DNA of 64,000 nt from the NCBI GenBank assembly GCA_949752745.1, contig OX457031.1, positions 7,291,328-7,355,327 of the forward strand, read 5' to 3'. Of this stretch, positions 63,585 through 64,000 are shown one piece after another. The notes below the pieces were generated by a model. That model saw only the letters and a program-made list of their open reading frames with translations, was not told the DNA's origin and did no database searches. Source of the stretch: Protula sp. h YS-2021. Its lineage: Eukaryota > Annelida > Polychaeta > Sabellida > Serpulidae. Made by a program: the position numbers and the translations under genes. Position 1 is the stretch's first letter. Every line of letters begins with the position of its first letter.

Positions 63585-64000
63585 GTATGTATAAACAACA
63601 GGAGTACACGGTAACTATCCTGATGGTTCACTTCTTGTTTTCCTTGTCGACGTGTTCCAACAAGAAAGTTTTATTATATATGTAATGGTGGAGCATTTAC
63701 AAATATTTGTTAAGTATTGATTTAACGGTGCACTCGTTGCTCTGCTGATCGATGTCTTCATAAACACCGCGATGCTGTAGCTTGTATAATGGTGAACTCG
63801 TCGTGCTGCTGGTGGCGGGGACGGGGGAAGGGGGTGGGGGAATGGTACTGTTTGTAAATATAACTCACTGTGGCAACTGATGTAGAGTGTATCTGATATG
63901 GTAAATATGTTGCGGAGGTGGCTTGTATACATAAATATCTGGATGAGAGAACACTTGGAGCAATGAAAGAAATGTACAGTGTATATGATATGATTCCTTA

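Larger units (their letters stand above)
46993..64000. repeat. Satellite B: main array with embedded retrotransposons
   Basis: Modules of roughly 55-75 bp recur, each a version of AACTCGTTG, CTGCTGG(T/G)CGA, TTCATAAACAACAC and GATGCTGTAGCTGG. They are grouped into higher-order units of about 1.2 kb, and these into units of about 5.7 kb. Recurrent subparts are a G-rich tract, the palindrome ACAAATATTTGT, and GTGTATACATAAATATCTGG. Minus-strand open frames up to 225 codons repeat with the array and have no protein family character. The array runs past the right edge of the window. Confidence 0.93.
58731..64000. repeat. ~5.67-kb tandem duplication, copy 2 (incomplete at window end)
   Basis: The first bases continue LINE sequence from GTAGCAGTAGTAACATGCG. 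The preceding bases are satellite (ATGTATACGATTGT), so 58,730/58,731 is the junction. Positions 55,991-58,316 match 61,690-64,000 at offsets of 5,699 and then 5,684; the change comes from the shorter (CAT) tract. The copy has not ended at the window edge. Confidence 0.88.

Noticed and set aside
1..64000. Telomere repeats or an array end at a telomere
   Set aside because: I saw no run of TTAGGG or a related telomeric repeat on either strand.
1..64000. Common origin of satellites A and B
   Set aside because: Both have short units near 60 bp and an AAACA/TTTACAAA-like phrase, but I could not align the rest of the units.

Overview
The window looks like a piece of animal heterochromatin, most likely from a marine mollusc or a related invertebrate. 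That placement is an inference. It rests on the SINE-like repeats (a central domain with GTTTAACGTCCCGTT-like sequence and a CGCCTCTTACG block) and on CR1/L2-like LINE fragments with a trinucleotide 3' tail, all of which fit such genomes. I see no intact protein-coding gene, rRNA or tRNA. The many open frames of 60-225 codons are by-products of tandem repeats or lie in dead transposon copies.

Positions 1 to about 40,234 are one uninterrupted satellite array (satellite A) with a basic unit of about 58 bp, roughly 690-700 units, running off the left edge. Its variants are ordered in a hierarchy. There are local 116-bp dimers, blocks of about 0.86-1.1 kb, three abutting copies of a 2,977-bp unit (23,268-32,197), and a 2,563-bp direct repeat at 3,062-bp spacing (31,872-37,496). 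I found no transposon inside it. It ends abruptly at 40,234.

Positions 40,235 to 44,696 are low-copy sequence holding degraded repeats: homopolymer tracts, a three-copy repeat of about 170 bp, a 66-bp tandem repeat interrupted by a 177-bp insertion, SINE-like elements and a broken LINE reverse transcriptase.

A second, unrelated satellite (satellite B) begins near 44,697 and runs off the right edge. It is made of diverged modules of about 60 bp, G-rich tracts and higher-order units of about 1.2 kb. It has been repeatedly invaded: a SINE at 44,909; a SINE that carries a 1,003-bp hAT-like element with a target-site duplication; and CR1/L2-like LINE pieces. One 5'-truncated LINE insertion, with (CAT)n as its tail and GTATGTATAA as its target-site duplication, became part of the satellite and was multiplied with it (near 48.9, 52.5, 57.2 and 62.9 kb). 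The last 11 kb is a tandem duplication of about 5.67 kb whose junction falls at 58,730/58,731, inside LINE sequence.

The interest here is structural: two adjacent satellites with opposite histories, one clean and hierarchically homogenised, one built partly from captured retrotransposons. I do not see an undescribed gene system.
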